From Candidatus Nanoarchaeia archaeon (GTDB taxonomy: Archaea > Nanobdellota > Nanobdellia > SCGC-AAA011-G17 > JACPNG01): DNA of 64,000 bases. The translations under genes were made by a program, and so were the position numbers. The stretch is from contig JAQTMY010000001.1 in assembly GCA_028714095.1 (NCBI GenBank), forward strand, positions 121,787-185,786, read 5' to 3'. Below, in pieces: positions 8,027-17,547 of the stretch (position 1 is its first letter; every line of letters begins with the position of its first letter). The notes beneath the pieces are model-generated. The model had not been told where the DNA came from and did not search any database. It saw nothing but the letters and a program-made list of their open reading frames with translations.

Positions 8027-8544
8027 TTCTCATCTGAATCTTCAGATTCAGGAATTAAAATCCAAACTACCTCTAATAAGAAATAAAACAAGATTAAGAA
8101 TATTAATGAAGCAATTAATGTAGTTGAATCAAGAGGAATTAAGCTGTAGGTAAGTATTATTAGTAATAACATAATTGAATTTATTGGAAATTTGGAAGAA
8201 ACAACAAACGCGAGGCTTTTTGGGAGTATGTGAAAAAAGTCCAGCAAGGTTAGTAATGCCCCTATAAAAATTACAGAGACTAAAAGCAAGAATCTTAAAT
8301 CAAAAAAATTAAATGTGAGTGAAGAGACCTGGTGTCTTATTAGGTCTATGCTTACAAATACCAAAACTAAACTATTCCCAAACGCTGTATTCCATCCGAG
8401 TTCTTCACGTTTATATCTTGCAAAATAAAATTCCATAAGTAAGAGGTTAAGCAATAAAGGAGTTAATATCCAGAACATCTGTGGAAAATCAATTGGAGCT
8501 TTTACTAAATCCCATACTCTCTCAAATATTAAAAATAAGTCCAT
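8023..8544 (-). CDS. Multi-spanning membrane protein, unknown
   Basis: I do not recognise the family. The 173-residue protein has about five hydrophobic segments (around residues 22-42, 56-75, 83-105, 113-135, 140-165) and an acidic C-terminus (PESEDSDEN). It starts immediately after the stop of the upstream membrane gene (8545-8844), so the two form a small operon, and it converges on prefoldin alpha. There are no catalytic motifs. Confidence 0.7.
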   Translation of the reverse strand: MDLFLIFERVWDLVKAPIDFPQMFWILTPLLLNLLLMEFYFARYKREELGWNTAFGNSLVLVFVSIDLIRHQVSSLTFNFFDLRFLLLVSVIFIGALLTLLDFFHILPKSLAFVVSSKFPINSIMLLLIILTYSLIPLDSTTLIASLIFLILFYFLLEVVWILIPESEDSDEN

Positions 8545-8844
8545 TTAGTCAGGGGCCGGAGTCTTTATTTTTTCCTCTACCGTTTCCTCCTCATTTTTAA
8601 ATTGTTTTCTAAACTCCTTATACAATAAGGAAATTAATGATATAAAGTAAAATATACTAAAGAACACTCCAACCCAGAATAAAATCCCTAAAAATATCAA
8701 AACAAGATTAGACCCGATTAGGTCTATTAAAAAACCTATACCTGCCCTGGTTTTAATTGCTCCATTTACTGAAAAAGTAAACAATACAGCCAGGACTAAT
8801 TTGATAAAACCCATCACCAGATTTTTGATATTCTCTTCAAACAT
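8545..8844 (-). CDS. Small membrane protein, unknown
   Basis: A 99-residue protein with two or three hydrophobic segments (about residues 8-28, 36-58, 60-75) and a charged tail (KEFRKQFKNEEETVEEKIKT). I recognise no family. It is the first gene of a two-gene minus-strand operon. A TATA element at 8869-8876 lies about 25 bases before the ATG, so the transcript is probably leaderless. Confidence 0.65.
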   Translation of the reverse strand: MFEENIKNLVMGFIKLVLAVLFTFSVNGAIKTRAGIGFLIDLIGSNLVLIFLGILFWVGVFFSIFYFISLISLLYKEFRKQFKNEEETVEEKIKTPAPD

Positions 8845-8865
8845 TACTAAAAGAAGTCTATCTAA

Positions 8866-8920
8866 AATTTATATAACTTTCTAAAATAATATCCCAGAAA
8901 ACACAAATGATTATAAAAGA
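8866..8920. promoter_or_regulatory. Divergent TATA promoters
   Basis: Two TATA-like elements face away from each other: TTATATAA at 8869-8876, serving the minus-strand membrane gene that starts at 8844, and TTATAAAA at 8911-8918, serving the primase at 8939. Each lies about 24-25 bases from its start codon, the spacing expected for leaderless archaeal transcripts. Inferred from sequence only. Confidence 0.6.
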
Positions 8921-8938
8921 ACTTTCCAAGAAAATATC

Positions 8939-10222
8939 ATGGATCCAATTCTGAAATACTACTCTAGGAGAGAAATCCAGAAACAGATTTTATTAAATGC
9001 AAAAAACAAGGAAGTAGGAGTTAAATACTCAGACAAGGGCTTTGGCAAGCGTCCTGATGTCTTGCAGTTTGAATCAGATATTTTAGAGTTTGCAAAACAG
9101 GGCGTTACTTCCTTTCACCTCTCAGAAGAAACCTGGAGCAATCCCTTGGATCTTAAACCAGGTATGACCCAGAGGCAGCTAGACAATTTAAGGATTGGTT
9201 GGGACTGCATTCTTGACATAGATACAAAATTTATAGAATACTCAAAAACCTGTGCCTCTTTACTAGTAGAAGCAATAAAATTCCATGATGTAAAGAATGT
9301 TTACACAAAATTCTCAGGAGGCTCAGGATTCCATATTGGCATTTCCTCCAATTCATTTCCAAGACAGGTTGATGTAAAAGAAACAAAATTATTATTTCCT
9401 GATGGGATAAGGGCGATCTCTGAGTATCTTAAGGAAATGATAAGAAAACCGTTGTCAGAATCAATATTATCCTTAAATACAGTAGAAGAAATAAAAAAAG
9501 CAACCAAGAAAGAAGAAAAGGATCTAATAAAAAATAGTGTATTTGATCCCTTTTCAATAATAGGGATTGATTCTATTTTAATCTCTCCAAGGCATTTATT
9601 CAGGTCAGCTTATTCCTTAAATGAAAAAACAAATTTAGTTAGCATTCCTGTAAGCTCCCCAAAGCATTTTAATATAACAAATGCACAGATAAAAAATGTA
9701 GAGCCGGAAATAATTTTCTTAGGAGAGTCAGAACCAGAAGAAGCAAGATCATTGATAATTCAGGCAATGGATTTTAAGGTTAGGTCAAATAAAGTCTATA
9801 TGACTGAGATTTTGACAAAGGAAACAAAGGAAAACATAAGAAGAGATTATGAAATCCCAAAGATTGCCATAAAGGAAGAATATTTCCCTCCTTGTATTAT
9901 ACAAATACTTAAAGGTATAGAAAAAGACGGAAGGAAAAGGGCGGTATTTATTCTGATTAATTTTCTTAAACAAATGGGTTGGTCTCTTAGTGATATAGAA
10001 AAAAGACTCCATGAATGGAACAACAATAATTATGAACCTTTAAGAGAAGGTTATATAAGAGCCCAGATAAGCTGGAACCAGAAAACAAACCAGAATATAT
10101 TGCCTCCTAACTGCGATAATGAATCCTATTACAAGGATTTAGGGATTAAATGCTCAGAACAATTATGCAGAGGAATTAAAAACCCAGTTAATTACGTATT
10201 CAGAAAATTAAAACAAAATTAA
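8939..10222 (+). CDS. priSL: Fused DNA primase (PriS catalytic + PriL Fe-S domain)
   Basis: Makes RNA/DNA primers for replication. In most archaea the catalytic small subunit and the iron-sulphur large subunit are separate chains; here one 427-residue chain carries both. The N-terminal half has the PriS metal-binding DxD (residues 93-95, in ILDID), the SGGSGFH motif (126-132) and the R-x-x-Y-S-L-N-E-K-T block (about 222-231). The C-terminal part has four cysteines (319, 392, 405, 410) spaced as in the PriL 4Fe-4S domain. The zinc knuckle normally found between DxD and SGGxGxH in PriS is missing. A fused primase is known from Nanoarchaeum and relatives, which supports DPANN placement. Confidence 0.88.
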   Translation: MDPILKYYSRREIQKQILLNAKNKEVGVKYSDKGFGKRPDVLQFESDILEFAKQGVTSFHLSEETWSNPLDLKPGMTQRQLDNLRIGWDCILDIDTKFIEYSKTCASLLVEAIKFHDVKNVYTKFSGGSGFHIGISSNSFPRQVDVKETKLLFPDGIRAISEYLKEMIRKPLSESILSLNTVEEIKKATKKEEKDLIKNSVFDPFSIIGIDSILISPRHLFRSAYSLNEKTNLVSIPVSSPKHFNITNAQIKNVEPEIIFLGESEPEEARSLIIQAMDFKVRSNKVYMTEILTKETKENIRRDYEIPKIAIKEEYFPPCIIQILKGIEKDGRKRAVFILINFLKQMGWSLSDIEKRLHEWNNNNYEPLREGYIRAQISWNQKTNQNILPPNCDNESYYKDLGIKCSEQLCRGIKNPVNYVFRKLKQN

Positions 10223-10233
10223 GGAACTTTAAT

Positions 10234-10563
10234 CTAGTTCCCTGCATAAGTCTTGACCTTTTCTATTACTTTATCATAAGGACCGCCATTCAGGTCCTGA
10301 TATTCTTGCTTGATAACTTCAAAAGGACTCCTAGACCCAACAACGGGATAGTTTATAAAAAGAACTCTCCTTGTAGACTGGGTCTCTTCTTGAGTATTTA
10401 CAATTAAAATTTTAAAGTTAGAATCTACCTTTTCTTGAAGATTTTTTATTTTTTCAAGGTCCAGACTCTTTTTTTTAAATTCAGCTCCTAAATTTGTTAG
10501 ATTATCTATCAAGAATCCTGAATAATTCCCTACAATCTGGCTCTCTCCAGTGCTTTCTCCCAT
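10234..10563 (-). CDS. Hypothetical small protein
   Basis: About 109 residues, soluble, no family recognised. The middle is helical and charged (LGAEFKKKSLDLEKIKNLQEKV). The start is placed at the ATG at 10563 because a strong Shine-Dalgarno sequence (GGAGGT) sits about ten bases upstream; a slightly longer frame from TTG codons is less likely. It lies between the primase and the ACT-like gene, converging on the former. Confidence 0.6.
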   Translation of the reverse strand: MGESTGESQIVGNYSGFLIDNLTNLGAEFKKKSLDLEKIKNLQEKVDSNFKILIVNTQEETQSTRRVLFINYPVVGSRSPFEVIKQEYQDLNGGPYDKVIEKVKTYAGN

Positions 10564-10667
10564 AGTCAACAACCTCCAAACTTAAATAGGAAAATAAAAA
10601 CAAGGAAATATAATAACTTAATGTTACAATAATAACATTTATAAAATCCAGGAATATTTTTATAGAA

Positions 10668-11315
10668 ATGGTAACAATAAGCCACCTAATAAAAAAGTAC
10701 ATTGAAGAAACTCCTTTTGTGGCAGAAGCCATGCAGAGAGATATAATCAGCAATCCAGGATTGGCAGAAGAGCTTCAGCCAAGACTTGAAAAAGAATTAA
10801 AAAGAAAGATAAAGCTCCCGGCAATAATCATGGCCCTAAGGAGATATTCTGAAACATTGGAAGAGAAATTTCACACAAAAAAGAAGTTAAAGATAACTTC
10901 AGAGTTTATAGTAAAATCAGGTGTTTGTGTCATTGATGTAAGAAAATCCCCTCCTCTCTTCAAAAAACTTGAAAAGATCTACAATGCAATCTACAACAAG
11001 GAAGATTTGTTAAATATCTCCCATGGAAACAAGAAAATATCGATAATCTCAAACGAAAAATATCTGGAAGATATCTTAAACAATCTAAAAGGAGAAAAAG
11101 TCCTCAGAAAGCAGAAAAATCTTGTTGCATTGAACATTATCTTCTCAGAAGGTTATCTTTACACTCCTGGAGTGATTTTTGAAGTAACAAGAAGGCTTGC
11201 ATGGAATAATATAAACATAGTAGAGATGATTTCCTCCCATAATGAATTATCAGTTATTATAGAAAAGAATGATTCAATAAAAGCATTTGAGGTTCTGCAA
11301 GAAATAATGAGTTAA
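10668..11315 (+). CDS. ACT-like domain protein
   Basis: A 215-residue protein. The N-terminal half (about 1-70) is helical, with ISHLIKKYIEETPFVAEAM followed by a basic segment. The C-terminal half resembles paired ACT domains: TPGVIFEVTRRLAWNNINIVEMISS (about residues 163-187) matches the pattern of an ACT ligand-binding unit. It may sense an amino acid or act as a regulator, but no enzyme domain is attached. A TATA element (about 10636-10644) lies some 25 bases before the ATG. Confidence 0.6.
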   Translation: MVTISHLIKKYIEETPFVAEAMQRDIISNPGLAEELQPRLEKELKRKIKLPAIIMALRRYSETLEEKFHTKKKLKITSEFIVKSGVCVIDVRKSPPLFKKLEKIYNAIYNKEDLLNISHGNKKISIISNEKYLEDILNNLKGEKVLRKQKNLVALNIIFSEGYLYTPGVIFEVTRRLAWNNINIVEMISSHNELSVIIEKNDSIKAFEVLQEIMS

Positions 11316-13555
11316 ATCTTATTTAGTTTCTTGAATAATTTAACCTGCTCCTTGCTTAGTTTAGCTACCTCTTTAGAGGATTTTTCTTTTAATTTATCAA
11401 CCTTTTCAACCCAGTCAGGATCTTTCAGATTAACCTCTTTCTTAAGGTCCGTTAATTTGTTAAATAATTCTTTTTCCTGTTTGCTGAGAACATTGACATT
11501 CCTTGGATTCCTTAATCTTATTTTTTCAGCATCAGCCTCCCATGCTCTTTTTCCAATATTATGTTCTTCTTCCTCAAAGTCATCAATGGATTCCCTTATG
11601 TTTTCCTTGATTTCCTCTAATTTACCCTTCTCAAAGTTAGATAATCTATTAACAATATCCTGTTCCTGTTTTTTTAATTCATCAACATTCTTGGCTCTTA
11701 TCCGGACCATTGGCTTTTTTATTTCGGTCCTTATTATATCAAGTCTTCTTTTCTCATAGTCATCAATTCTCTGCAGTAAGTGCTGTATGTAATCTTTTTT
11801 AGCATCAATCTGTGCCCTTTTATATTTATTAATTAATTTCTGTTTTTGCATAAGCAAGGCATCAACTTTTTTCCTGTCAACACTAAGATCAGGGACATCA
11901 TCATAAACCCGCTGCAAATCTTTATTTAGCATATATTCAACAGGCTTTTCATAACGTTCATGTCTTTTTTTATGGAAATGCAATAATCCCCTTAAATGTT
12001 TGGCTATTTCTCTCTCCCTCAATTTTAATTCCATTAATCCTTCTGCCTCAACAGCCTTAACATGATATGCAAGATCTTTCAGTTTTGCCAGAACAGGATT
12101 CTCCGCCTCTAGTATAGGAAGTCTTATAGAATCTCCCTTAAGCGAATTTATTTTTTGCTGAACAAGTTTGTTTGATACTTCTTTAACTTCATTGTTTGGG
12201 ATATTAAAATCAAATAATTTTTCCCTATGTCTTTTAGGCAATCTAACTCTTACAGACTTAAGCCCTCTCAGTTTATGGATGCTAAGACTTTCATTCCTTA
12301 GTTTAGGTTTAATGAATAAAGTATGAACATCTTCCTTAACATCAGTTTCTACATCCTTGAACTTATTGTTAAGATGCCCCTTAATGTTTTCGACCCGCTC
12401 ATTCACATTACTTTTCCAGCCCAAAACAGTTTCTCTGATATGCTTTAATGAGTCACGACTATGCTTAACAATTTCTCTCTCAGGCTCTTTTTCAACTATA
12501 CCCTGATCTTTTAGAATATTCTGTATCTTTTCAGAAACTTCTGCCATATGCCTGCTTTCCTCATCAAGCTTTGATCTCTCTATGTCTCCATACAAATCAA
12601 TCAAGGAACTGGCAACCTTTTCTTCATCATTAACAGGCAGTTTATAATAAACAGATAAAGCTTTGTTATAATCTCTTGTAGCCTCCTTCCAGTCTTTTCT
12701 TGCTATCCTTCTTCCTTTTCTTATTAATCTTTCAACAATATTTTTATTATCCTTGTTTTTCCTTACCTCTATATAATCCTTAATACTATAATACCAGCTG
12801 ACAGGATTAAACTTGCTGTGTTTTCTCGTAACCTGGATATCCACGCCCTTAATCTTAAATCCTAAAACAACGGGTCTTTCTTTTTCCTTAGTCCTTTTAA
12901 AAAGATTTTTCATAGAAATCTTGAGGTTCTTGAATCCAAAATCCTTGATGTCAATCTTGTTAAATAAACTTATTTTTTTAACAACTTCTTCTTTGGGTTT
13001 TTCGGTTTTCTCACTACTGACTAGTCTGCTAAAAGAACCTATTAATTTATTCAGGTTCTCCCTGTCTAGTGTTTTCCCGCTATACTTAAGATGGGCAATT
13101 TCATTTGAGATATTCACATATCTCTTTGCTTTTTTTTGTAATATTATCTCAAGTTCTTCAAAAGTAAACTGTTTGCTTATCCCAAACTTTATTGCAAAAT
13201 AATCCCTGAACAATCCAATAAACTGGTTTAAACCCTCCTTGACCTCAAGTTTGTTCACCCTTTTCTTAAATTCGTCAAGTTCCTTGTCAACCTCAAATTT
13301 AATTTCCGGACCTTCACTTTTTACTTTTACCTCTTTTTCTTTTTTCTTTAGATTAAATTTAGGCAGTTTAAACTTACCCATTTTTTTGACAATGAATGAA
13401 AAAAGTAAGAATAAAATAACCAAAGCAATTATAACTAAAGGAGAAATAAACAACAAAGAATAGCTCTTCCCTCCAATAGTAACTTCTTGAGCACTAACAA
13501 AAGGCATAATCAACAAAAAAATAGCTGTTCCCCTCTTTATCATAAATAAAAACAT
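11312..13555 (-). CDS. Membrane-anchored coiled-coil protein with DUF4129-like domain
   Basis: A 747-residue protein. A signal-like segment (residues 6-22, ending VSA) and a membrane helix (about 35-56) precede a basic linker. Then comes a helical domain (about 95-165) containing FRDYFAIKFGISKQFTFEEL and LKYSGKTLDRENLNKLIGSF, which resembles DUF4129. The remaining 500 or so residues are Lys/Glu/Arg-rich helices and coiled coil. The same domain ends the upstream 326-residue protein. It is the last gene of the minus-strand ABC exporter cluster, 12 bases downstream of that gene. A scaffolding role inside the cell is inferred. Confidence 0.65.
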   Translation of the reverse strand: MFLFMIKRGTAIFLLIMPFVSAQEVTIGGKSYSLLFISPLVIIALVILFLLFSFIVKKMGKFKLPKFNLKKKEKEVKVKSEGPEIKFEVDKELDEFKKRVNKLEVKEGLNQFIGLFRDYFAIKFGISKQFTFEELEIILQKKAKRYVNISNEIAHLKYSGKTLDRENLNKLIGSFSRLVSSEKTEKPKEEVVKKISLFNKIDIKDFGFKNLKISMKNLFKRTKEKERPVVLGFKIKGVDIQVTRKHSKFNPVSWYYSIKDYIEVRKNKDNKNIVERLIRKGRRIARKDWKEATRDYNKALSVYYKLPVNDEEKVASSLIDLYGDIERSKLDEESRHMAEVSEKIQNILKDQGIVEKEPEREIVKHSRDSLKHIRETVLGWKSNVNERVENIKGHLNNKFKDVETDVKEDVHTLFIKPKLRNESLSIHKLRGLKSVRVRLPKRHREKLFDFNIPNNEVKEVSNKLVQQKINSLKGDSIRLPILEAENPVLAKLKDLAYHVKAVEAEGLMELKLREREIAKHLRGLLHFHKKRHERYEKPVEYMLNKDLQRVYDDVPDLSVDRKKVDALLMQKQKLINKYKRAQIDAKKDYIQHLLQRIDDYEKRRLDIIRTEIKKPMVRIRAKNVDELKKQEQDIVNRLSNFEKGKLEEIKENIRESIDDFEEEEHNIGKRAWEADAEKIRLRNPRNVNVLSKQEKELFNKLTDLKKEVNLKDPDWVEKVDKLKEKSSKEVAKLSKEQVKLFKKLNKI

Positions 13556-13567
13556 ATACCCTTAATA

Positions 13568-14548
13568 TTAAAATCTTTTGTTTATATCCTTAAGATACCT
13601 CTTGATTAACTCAATCTCATATTTGGAAAGATGCTCCTCCCCGGATTTTCTGTATAAAAATAATATCTCCTGTTTTAAATTCCCGGTTATTTTGTATTTT
13701 TTAAGAATAACTTCCACCTCATAAGGCGTTGAGTACCTTGTCAGCCCAAACTTGTTCCTTAAAATTTCCTCTGTCAGCAGCTTTATGTCATGGGCAGTTT
13801 TTGAATCATTTAATCTTTTGTTTAAGGTTTGTTTCTTGGCAATAATCTGATGGCCGCTTCTTCTGATAAACATGAAAATATGGTCTCTATAGATGACAAG
13901 CCCTCCAATAAAGATAATTATAAGCCCTATAATAAAATAGGATGAGTAATTTGGTTTAAGCGCATCTTCATCAACTTTTGCACTTTCATCAAACAAAACA
14001 ACAGTTAGCTTAGGCCTTGATTCATTTTCAAAAGCAACGACCATTAAAGCTTCATCATTGACATTTACCATTAATTCATCTTCCTTGATTTCAGAGGTTA
14101 TTTTTTCTATTTCTTCTTTCTTGATACTTTTCAACAACAAACTGTCAACAACAGTGCCTGCAAAAGCCTTTTCCAATTCTTGGTCTGTTATTAATGTTGG
14201 ATATTTTTCTATTATGGTTTCAGTCAAATTTTCCAATAAGGTTAGATCCTGTTTATCAGGAGCTTTTTCATAAATCCTGCTTGAGTTAGTTGAGAATATT
14301 ATTGTTTCAACTCCTTTAAATCCTGGCTTGGCAGTAATATGCGCAATCCCGTCCTGATCAATATTAATAAGGACATTGTGATTTGTTATGTTATAATAAT
14401 AAAACGGCGAGTCTCCCAGATATTTTTTTAGGTTGATATCCTGCTTCTGTGAAGTAGACTGGAATCTCACCACTAATCTGTCTGTGGCTCCATAAACAAA
14501 GCTAGTTATTAATAAGATAAAAATTAAACTTAAAATCCACCTCTTCAT
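13568..14548 (-). CDS. Membrane protein with extracellular domain and DUF4129-like tail
   Basis: A 326-residue protein with a signal peptide (MKRWILSLIFILLITSFVYG), an extracellular domain of about 180 residues, a membrane helix (about 204-222) and a cytoplasmic C-terminal domain (EEILRNKFGLTRYSTPYEVE, then SGEEHLSKYEIELIKRYLKD) resembling DUF4129. It lies between the MacB-type permease and the coiled-coil protein, all on one strand, so it may couple the exporter to a cytoplasmic scaffold. That coupling is inference. Confidence 0.6.
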   Translation of the reverse strand: MKRWILSLIFILLITSFVYGATDRLVVRFQSTSQKQDINLKKYLGDSPFYYYNITNHNVLINIDQDGIAHITAKPGFKGVETIIFSTNSSRIYEKAPDKQDLTLLENLTETIIEKYPTLITDQELEKAFAGTVVDSLLLKSIKKEEIEKITSEIKEDELMVNVNDEALMVVAFENESRPKLTVVLFDESAKVDEDALKPNYSSYFIIGLIIIFIGGLVIYRDHIFMFIRRSGHQIIAKKQTLNKRLNDSKTAHDIKLLTEEILRNKFGLTRYSTPYEVEVILKKYKITGNLKQEILFLYRKSGEEHLSKYEIELIKRYLKDINKRF

Positions 14549-14590
14549 ATCTTTTTAAAAATTATAGGTTTTTATATACCTTTTGAATTA

Positions 14591-15877
14591 TTACTCATAT
14601 CTTAGAGCATCTACAGGATTCATCTTGGAAGCCTGATAAGCAGGAATGATTCCAGCCAAGATTCCAATTAAAACAGAGATTCCAAATACAGCCAATACAA
14701 TCTGAGGAGAAACAACAGAGCTTAGACTCATCCCTCTGGGTCCTCCACCTATACTAAGGCCGACAACAGACATGATTGTTTTTGAGATGATAACTCCTAA
14801 AATTCCTCCTAAAATTCCTCCAGCCAAACCAATCATGCTTGAATTGAACAAGAATATTGAAAGTATTTCCCTGTTTTTCGCACCAATTGATTTCATGATC
14901 CCAATGTCCTTGATTTTTTCCAACACGGTTGTAAACATTGTGTTTGCAATTCCTACTGCTCCAACCAATAAAGAAATAGCAGCAATGCCTGTTAAAAATA
15001 AAGTTACAGATTCAATTGTTTCTGAAATAGTCTCCTGCATGGCCTTGACAGAACTGACTGAAAAGTCCTGGGTTTTCTCAGTAACCGCTCTGGTTAATCT
15101 TAATCTTTCCTCTATCTCTGATACAGTATCATCAAGTAGATTAACATTTTCCACTTTTATCTCAATTGAATTAAATTCTTTTTCTCCAACGTCTTCCAAA
15201 ACAGTTCTTGCAGTCTGAATAGGCATATAAAGAGAAGCACCGCCACCTCCCCCACCCATTCCCGACGTAGAAGATTCCTCTAAGATTCCAACAACTCTAA
15301 ATGTAACTCCTTCTATGATTACCTGACTATTAATCTGAATTTCATTCTTGAATCTTTCTTTGGCTAAACCATAACTAAGAACAACAACATTTGTATCTCC
15401 CTGAGATAAATACCTTCCAGAATCTAATTCTGTAGTCTCAATATCTTTCCATACTTTTGGGTCAACACCAGTAACTGTAACAGACATTGTTTCAGCTAGA
15501 TAAGTAATATCAGCTTTGCCAGAAACCTTTCCCTGTAGGTATTTAATATTTGGGATTAATTTCAGAGCCTGAATATCTTTATTAGTTAAATTTTGTTCTT
15601 TTTGTTCACCTGAAGAAGATCCACTAAGTCCTGGAGGACCACCCTGAAAACTTCCACCTGCTCCTGATGCTCTACTAAATCCTTTTGAGATAGTGATTAT
15701 ATCAGCTCCCAACCCTCCCAGTCTTTCTTCCATGTCCTGCTTCATGCCATTGCTTAAAGCAAGGATAGTTATAACTGAGGCTACACCAATAACAATTCCG
15801 ATTACAGAAAGCCAACTTCTTAGCTTACTATGAACCAGCATATTAAATGCTAGCTTAATTGATTTAATGAGCCTCAT
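14591..15877 (-). CDS. MacB/FtsX-type ABC transporter permease
   Basis: A 428-residue permease of the MacB type: one N-terminal membrane helix (LRSWLSVIGIVIGVASVITILAL region), a large extracytoplasmic MacB core domain (about 45-290), then three C-terminal helices with the FtsX fold (LEKIKDIGIMKSIGAKNREI). It ends in QASKMNPVDALRYE, the standard terminal motif of this family. Two Gly/Ser-rich inserts in the ectodomain are longer than usual. It works with the ATPase at 16813-17526. Transported substrate unknown. Confidence 0.9.
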   Translation of the reverse strand: MRLIKSIKLAFNMLVHSKLRSWLSVIGIVIGVASVITILALSNGMKQDMEERLGGLGADIITISKGFSRASGAGGSFQGGPPGLSGSSSGEQKEQNLTNKDIQALKLIPNIKYLQGKVSGKADITYLAETMSVTVTGVDPKVWKDIETTELDSGRYLSQGDTNVVVLSYGLAKERFKNEIQINSQVIIEGVTFRVVGILEESSTSGMGGGGGGASLYMPIQTARTVLEDVGEKEFNSIEIKVENVNLLDDTVSEIEERLRLTRAVTEKTQDFSVSSVKAMQETISETIESVTLFLTGIAAISLLVGAVGIANTMFTTVLEKIKDIGIMKSIGAKNREILSIFLFNSSMIGLAGGILGGILGVIISKTIMSVVGLSIGGGPRGMSLSSVVSPQIVLAVFGISVLIGILAGIIPAYQASKMNPVDALRYE

Positions 15878-15886
15878 TTGTTTACC

Positions 15887-16816
15887 TTATTTTTTCTTTA
15901 GTTTTAATTTTAGTTTTGGATAAAACTTTTTACCAAATATTCCTAACACTAATACAATAAATGCCCAGAACCAAAACCCACTAAAAAAACCACTACTTGA
16001 TTTAGCAACCCCCATTGAAGCTGTACCTAAAGCAGATGCAGACGTACTTTTCAATGAAGAAACCGACATAGGTATACTCTCATAAACCGTTCTTCTTATT
16101 CCTAAAGGATCTGTGTAATCTATCTGGATTTTTAAGTCTTGTTTCTCAGTTGAAGTCTGTTTCGGAGTTTTAGTAGTTTCGTCTTCGCTTATAGGAGGAA
16201 CAATAGCTTGTGATTTTGGAACTATCTGAAAACTTACGAGGGTATAATCCCCACTTTCAAGATTTCCAACTATTGAAGCAGAGATTAAATCAGTTGTAAA
16301 ATAATCCTGTTCAGGGATTCTTACTGTAACAGCATTAGCAGTATTCTTCCCTATGTTTGCAATCGCAATATAAACTCCTTCAGTATTCAATTCCTGCAAA
16401 ACAACATCAAAGGTTGTCTGTGCTTCTATGACTGTAATTGGAATTCCTTTTTCCTTCCATTCACATCCCGCACAATCCTTATATTTGAAAACTACCGAGT
16501 TTTCTCCGTCTTTTGCTGCAGAATCAATTCTTACCTTGAATTTCTGCAGAGCAACAGAGTTTTCATCAATATCCTCTAGTGTAAATTCAGTTTGTTCTCC
16601 TGGATCCATATAGAATGGATAAGATTCCTCAAATTTAACTACCGCATCTGTTGGCAGATTTCCCTTATTCATAACTTTTAGTTCAACAGTTACATATCCT
16701 CCGGCTTCTGCAGGACTTGGGTAGTAACTGTTGGCAGAAATTTCTACTGAAGCACTTACAACAGTAAGACTTAATATAAAAATTCCCAATCCCAATAATA
16801 GATTTCTCTTAATCAT
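15887..16816 (-). CDS. Exported CARDB-like accessory protein of ABC exporter
   Basis: A 309-residue protein with a signal peptide (residues 1-22, ending VSA), two beta-rich segments of CARDB/NEW3 type (PSPAEAGGYVTVELKVMNKGN, and a second around 135-190), a Thr/Ser-rich linker, a C-terminal membrane helix (about 281-297) and a basic stop-transfer tail. It is encoded between the ATPase (four-base overlap) and the permease (nine-base gap), so it is probably the extracellular partner of the exporter. Confidence 0.7.
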   Translation of the reverse strand: MIKRNLLLGLGIFILSLTVVSASVEISANSYYPSPAEAGGYVTVELKVMNKGNLPTDAVVKFEESYPFYMDPGEQTEFTLEDIDENSVALQKFKVRIDSAAKDGENSVVFKYKDCAGCEWKEKGIPITVIEAQTTFDVVLQELNTEGVYIAIANIGKNTANAVTVRIPEQDYFTTDLISASIVGNLESGDYTLVSFQIVPKSQAIVPPISEDETTKTPKQTSTEKQDLKIQIDYTDPLGIRRTVYESIPMSVSSLKSTSASALGTASMGVAKSSSGFFSGFWFWAFIVLVLGIFGKKFYPKLKLKLKKK

Positions 16817-17526
16817 TTTGAATTCCTCCTATGTTTATGAGCGTTAGTATCACTTTCGATTTTTCCATCTTTGAGTTTTACAACTCTTTTTGCAAATTTT
16901 ACTAAATTAAGATCATGCGTTACCAAAATAACTGTTTTTCCTTCTTTTTCATGCAAGTCACATAAAAAATCCATTACAGTCTCTCCTGTTTTAGAATCTA
17001 AATTTCCTGTCGGCTCATCAGCCAGAATAACCTCTGGATTGTTTGCCAATGCTCTCGCAATAGCAACTCTTTGGGCCTGGCCCCCGCTTAATTCCCCAGG
17101 CTTATGATGGACTCTGTCCCCAAGTCCAACACTTTCTAATAATTTTTTTGCTCTAATCTCAGAACCATTTCCATTATTATTCTGAAAATCCATTGGAAGT
17201 ATAACATTATCCAAGGCAGTTAAAGTAGATATTAAATTAAATTTCTGAAAAATAAATCCTATCTTCTTTCCTCTTATTTCAGCAAGCCTTGACTCGCTTA
17301 TTAATGAAATATCTGTGTCTTCTAAAAAAATATTTCCCTGAGATGGTGTATCCAAGCATCCAACAAGATGCATCATCGTGCTTTTACCGCTTCCACTGGC
17401 TCCAGTAATCGCAACAAATTCACCTTTCTCAATTTTTAGACTAATTCCATCTAATGCATTTAGCTCAACATCCCCCATCCTGTAGGTTTTTTTTACATTT
17501 TTTAATTCAATCAATGTTTTTGTCAT
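16813..17526 (-). CDS. ABC transporter ATP-binding protein, MacB/LolD type
   Basis: ATPase that powers the neighbouring permease. All nucleotide-binding motifs are intact: Walker A GASGSGKS, the Q-loop IFQKFNL, signature LSGGQAQRVAIARAL, Walker B VILADEPTGNLD and the H-loop VTHD. The FQKFNLISTLTALDNVILP stretch is typical of the MacB/LolD subgroup. The start is set at ATG 17526 rather than TTG 17541, because a TATA element at 17550-17558 places the transcript start at this ATG. The His/Arg-rich tail is short. Confidence 0.94.
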   Translation of the reverse strand: MTKTLIELKNVKKTYRMGDVELNALDGISLKIEKGEFVAITGASGSGKSTMMHLVGCLDTPSQGNIFLEDTDISLISESRLAEIRGKKIGFIFQKFNLISTLTALDNVILPMDFQNNNGNGSEIRAKKLLESVGLGDRVHHKPGELSGGQAQRVAIARALANNPEVILADEPTGNLDSKTGETVMDFLCDLHEKEGKTVILVTHDLNLVKFAKRVVKLKDGKIESDTNAHKHRRNSK

Positions 17527-17547
17527 CTCTCTTTTATCCAAAAAAAT

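Noticed and set aside
11331..13463. Plus-strand frames opposite the 747-residue coiled-coil gene
   Set aside because: Leu/Ser/Phe-rich shadows of a Lys/Glu-rich minus-strand gene.
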